64,000 nt of DNA, from assembly GCA_964577375.1 (NCBI GenBank), contig CAZNYW010000007.1:35344-99343 (forward strand), written 5' to 3'. The notes beneath the pieces are model-generated. The model did not search any database and had not been told where the DNA came from. It was given only the letters and a program-made list of their open reading frames with translations. This DNA comes from DATKUC01 sp964577375. GTDB lineage: Bacteria; Spirochaetota; Spirochaetia; DSM-27196; DATKUC01. Positions 62,901 through 64,000 of the stretch are shown in pieces. A program made the translations under genes and the position numbers. How positions within the stretch are numbered: the stretch's first letter is position 1; every line of letters begins with the position of its first letter.

Positions 62901-63917
62901 ATTATCCGAGATGTGAAATGCCTCTTCGGTGAGGTTTTCGAAGCGGAGGAGCGCCCGGTAGGGGTCGGGCGCACGATTGAGGAAGTAGGTGAACTGCTTC
63001 GTGAGCAGGACCGAAAGCTTGACCCGATTGAGAATGGTATCGTCGCGGATCGGACGGCCCGAGCGGTCCACGAAGAAGAACTCGTCCTCAACCTGGTTGT
63101 TGTCAGTACGGATCTGCACCCTGCGAATCGAGATTTCCTGGATTGCAAGAGCGTTGCTAAGCGCAAAGAGAAAGAACGGCGTATCCTCGGAGACTACGCG
63201 CATCCGGGTGGCCGCCGGATCGTTGTGGGAAATCTCGATCCTGACCGGGAAGAGAGTTCTGGAAAATCGATCGTCGAGGCCCCGCAGCGCTGTCGCCACC
63301 TCCTCGTTGATCCGCCTCTTCACCTCGCTGGCCGCCTCGGACGTATTCGAAAAGAGCAGCGAAAGGTAGGAGCCGAGTCTCGGTTTGAGCGCCGCCACCC
63401 ATTCGTCGAAGGAAGTCTGCGTGGTAAGGGTGCCACTGAAGCGGTCGATGATGCGAGCCGTGGGCACAACCGCCTCAGGCTTTGGGCCGAAAGGGGAGAA
63501 GTAGCGGCGGCTTTCCGCCCGTCGCCGCCCGTGTGAAGTGCTTTCCTTCGGCGCCTCCGCCGCAGACAAATCAAAGGTGAATGCGGCACCCGAGGAGATG
63601 TCGAAGCCGGCGGAACCCAATGTCCCGGCCAGCACCGAAAACTCAGCAGGGAAATCGTAGGCGAGAACCGTTACGTCTAAAGCAGCCCCCGGTCGCGCCG
63701 TGACCTCGATTCGAAACGGAGTCTCGTCGGTCAAACCGTCGATCATTGAAGCGTGCTCCGCGATTTCCTCGGGATCGAACTCATTGAGATAACCGGGCGG
63801 GGCGGCATTCAGGAACCGGGTGACGCTCTGCGGTTCGAGCTCCGGTGCGCGAATCGATATGAGGTCAGCCAGACGGTTAAGGCGATCGGATTCCCGGGCA
63901 GGATTCATCGATACCAT
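59982..63917 (-). CDS. glnE: Glutamine synthetase adenylyltransferase-like protein (GlnE) with N-terminal ACT-like extension
   Basis: GlnE adenylylates and de-adenylylates glutamine synthetase in response to nitrogen state. Two nucleotidyltransferase cores are present: FGLGKLGGAALGYASDIEVLF (residues about 494-514; metal ligands Asp509 and Glu511) and FGKLGGGELNYSSDIDLLG in the C-terminal half. Each is followed by the helical GlnD/GlnE linker (RLNAKFSPGALVDLEYSVQ, KSGTGGIRDIEFAVQGLQ). The protein has 1311 residues, against about 950 in Escherichia coli. The extra N-terminal 400 residues contain two ACT-like stretches, at about 68-117 (FRIEVTARPGAALDVTVLAY) and 238-300 (MRVVSEDTPFFLFALSNALA). 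These could sense an amino acid such as glutamine. Start could also be the ATG three codons later. Confidence 0.88.
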   Translation of the reverse strand: MVSMNPARESDRLNRLADLISIRAPELEPQSVTRFLNAAPPGYLNEFDPEEIAEHASMIDGLTDETPFRIEVTARPGAALDVTVLAYDFPAEFSVLAGTLGSAGFDISSGAAFTFDLSAAEAPKESTSHGRRRAESRRYFSPFGPKPEAVVPTARIIDRFSGTLTTQTSFDEWVAALKPRLGSYLSLLFSNTSEAASEVKRRINEEVATALRGLDDRFSRTLFPVRIEISHNDPAATRMRVVSEDTPFFLFALSNALAIQEISIRRVQIRTDNNQVEDEFFFVDRSGRPIRDDTILNRVKLSVLLTKQFTYFLNRAPDPYRALLRFENLTEEAFHISDNGRIEEMLANPQMLRGLARLLGASDFLWEDFLRLQYESILPMLNETGPRSTLSVSRKDLPGLLDRRFAEEESRKGEPLTVAERRRVLNDFKDRESYLVDVDHIIDPNLDFFFLSRRLTAIAELVLKSSVALTLEELEPALGTPRTVAGIPARYAVFGLGKLGGAALGYASDIEVLFVYSDNGQTDGPQRVPNAEYFERLFRESVQSIETKREGIFQVDLRLRPHGNAGPVACSLENFIRYYSPGGDAHSYERLALVRLRRIGGDEELGRQIERIRDELVYTGQSIDLAQIRELRALQLSEKTEPGRLNAKFSPGALVDLEYSVQILQVIHGKSNASLRTPRIHKALEALADAGAIHPAEAERISQAYRFLRSLINGLRMLRGNAKDLFLPELDSPEYTHLARRMGYEGREDLTPAGELHIEFETRTAAIRAFVETHLGRDALPGPRSIGVADMVLAESLDETEVTAALEKAGFRNPNRSYRNLRSLASADGTGRAQEVRERFAELSVLAWDLLLSTPDPDMALNNWDQFVRTVPDPAEHFAGLLSQPKRLELLLQIMAGSQFLADTLIHNPDFFSWVTTPRIINSPRTREALESDLRELQITLDLQPDNRERWLKAIRRFRKREILRIGTRDICLGADIRSVVSELSNLADAIVQVDLDVIWSQLPAQQQQRAEDFCVLAFGKLGGGELNYSSDIDLLGIFRRAGESESEEENALFSRVMEQLRADLAEHNEEGYAYRVDLRLRPYGSSGRLVYSLPAIVRYYREAASTWEFQALLKLTPIAGNPALGWEFLEGVKPAFLASWESSGIASTIRRMRGTTLQRISDRAATREVGHDVKSGTGGIRDIEFAVQGLQLLHCSTMPELLTGNTLSGIARLRERELLTAEQADILSEDYVFLRRVEHFLQLYEDRQVHTLPTDEDARRALALRCSANVPEAAASAGDEIVDHFFARLSRAFERAHEMYESLLSVRDGE

Positions 63918-64000
63918 CTTGCCCGACGAATAGCTGTTCGTCCAGTGGAAAGTATCAAGAACCCTGTGGATAAAATCAGGGGAGTAATTCCGCGGTAAGT

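Noticed and set aside
63965..63973. Perfect DnaA box (TGTGGATAA) near the right edge
   Set aside because: A single 9-base match without neighbouring boxes, an AT-rich unwinding region or dnaA/dnaN genes is not evidence for an origin.

Overview
The window is a high-GC bacterial chromosome segment with two 100-N scaffold gaps, so it comes from a draft or metagenome assembly. Lipoprotein signals, outer-membrane-type proteins, an RND-type exporter, a class III cyclase and a chemotaxis-receptor remnant indicate a motile diderm. A free-living Spirochaetota-like organism fits the gene mix, but that is an inference from family content and not from a marker gene.

1-20.2 kb is mostly housekeeping and signalling: a lipid kinase (cut by the window edge), an MBL hydrolase, 6-phosphogluconolactonase, an aldo/keto reductase, a DUF255 thioredoxin-like protein, an SDR, a broken chemotaxis receptor, a two-gene flavin redox module (FMN-binding protein plus an RnfD-FNR fusion), a zinc dehydrogenase, MarC, a HAMP/adenylate cyclase and three envelope proteins. 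One of these envelope genes is split by a gap that I can close on paper.

20.5-31.8 kb holds an ankyrin protein, an MFS exporter and a 5'-nucleotidase lipoprotein. It then has a carbohydrate locus: CUT1 ABC transporter, sialidase-like protein, SDR and a divergent IclR regulator, with two matching palindromic operators and a near-consensus promoter. The stretch ends in gene debris: a decayed feoB tail and a frameshifted SnoaL-like gene.

32.2-47.7 kb is the accessory core and the most interesting part. Twelve tightly packed genes encode four paralogous B12-binding radical SAM proteins, a fifth different radical SAM enzyme, a GH3-type acyl-amido synthetase, GNAT-like acyltransferases, a membrane left-handed beta-helix protein, an amidohydrolase and an RND/MMPL exporter. 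I read it as an uncharacterised biosynthesis-and-export cluster. Its right side is marked by an IS1182-like transposase fragment, a tyrosine integrase pseudogene and an initiator tRNA-Met gene, which is the anatomy of an old integrative island.

49.7-64 kb returns to core genes: PrsW protease, hisC, a YgjV/GNAT fusion, DUF3783, clpB, argH, a BMP-family lipoprotein divergent from an FGGY kinase, a small winged-helix-like protein and a large glnE with added N-terminal ACT-like regions.
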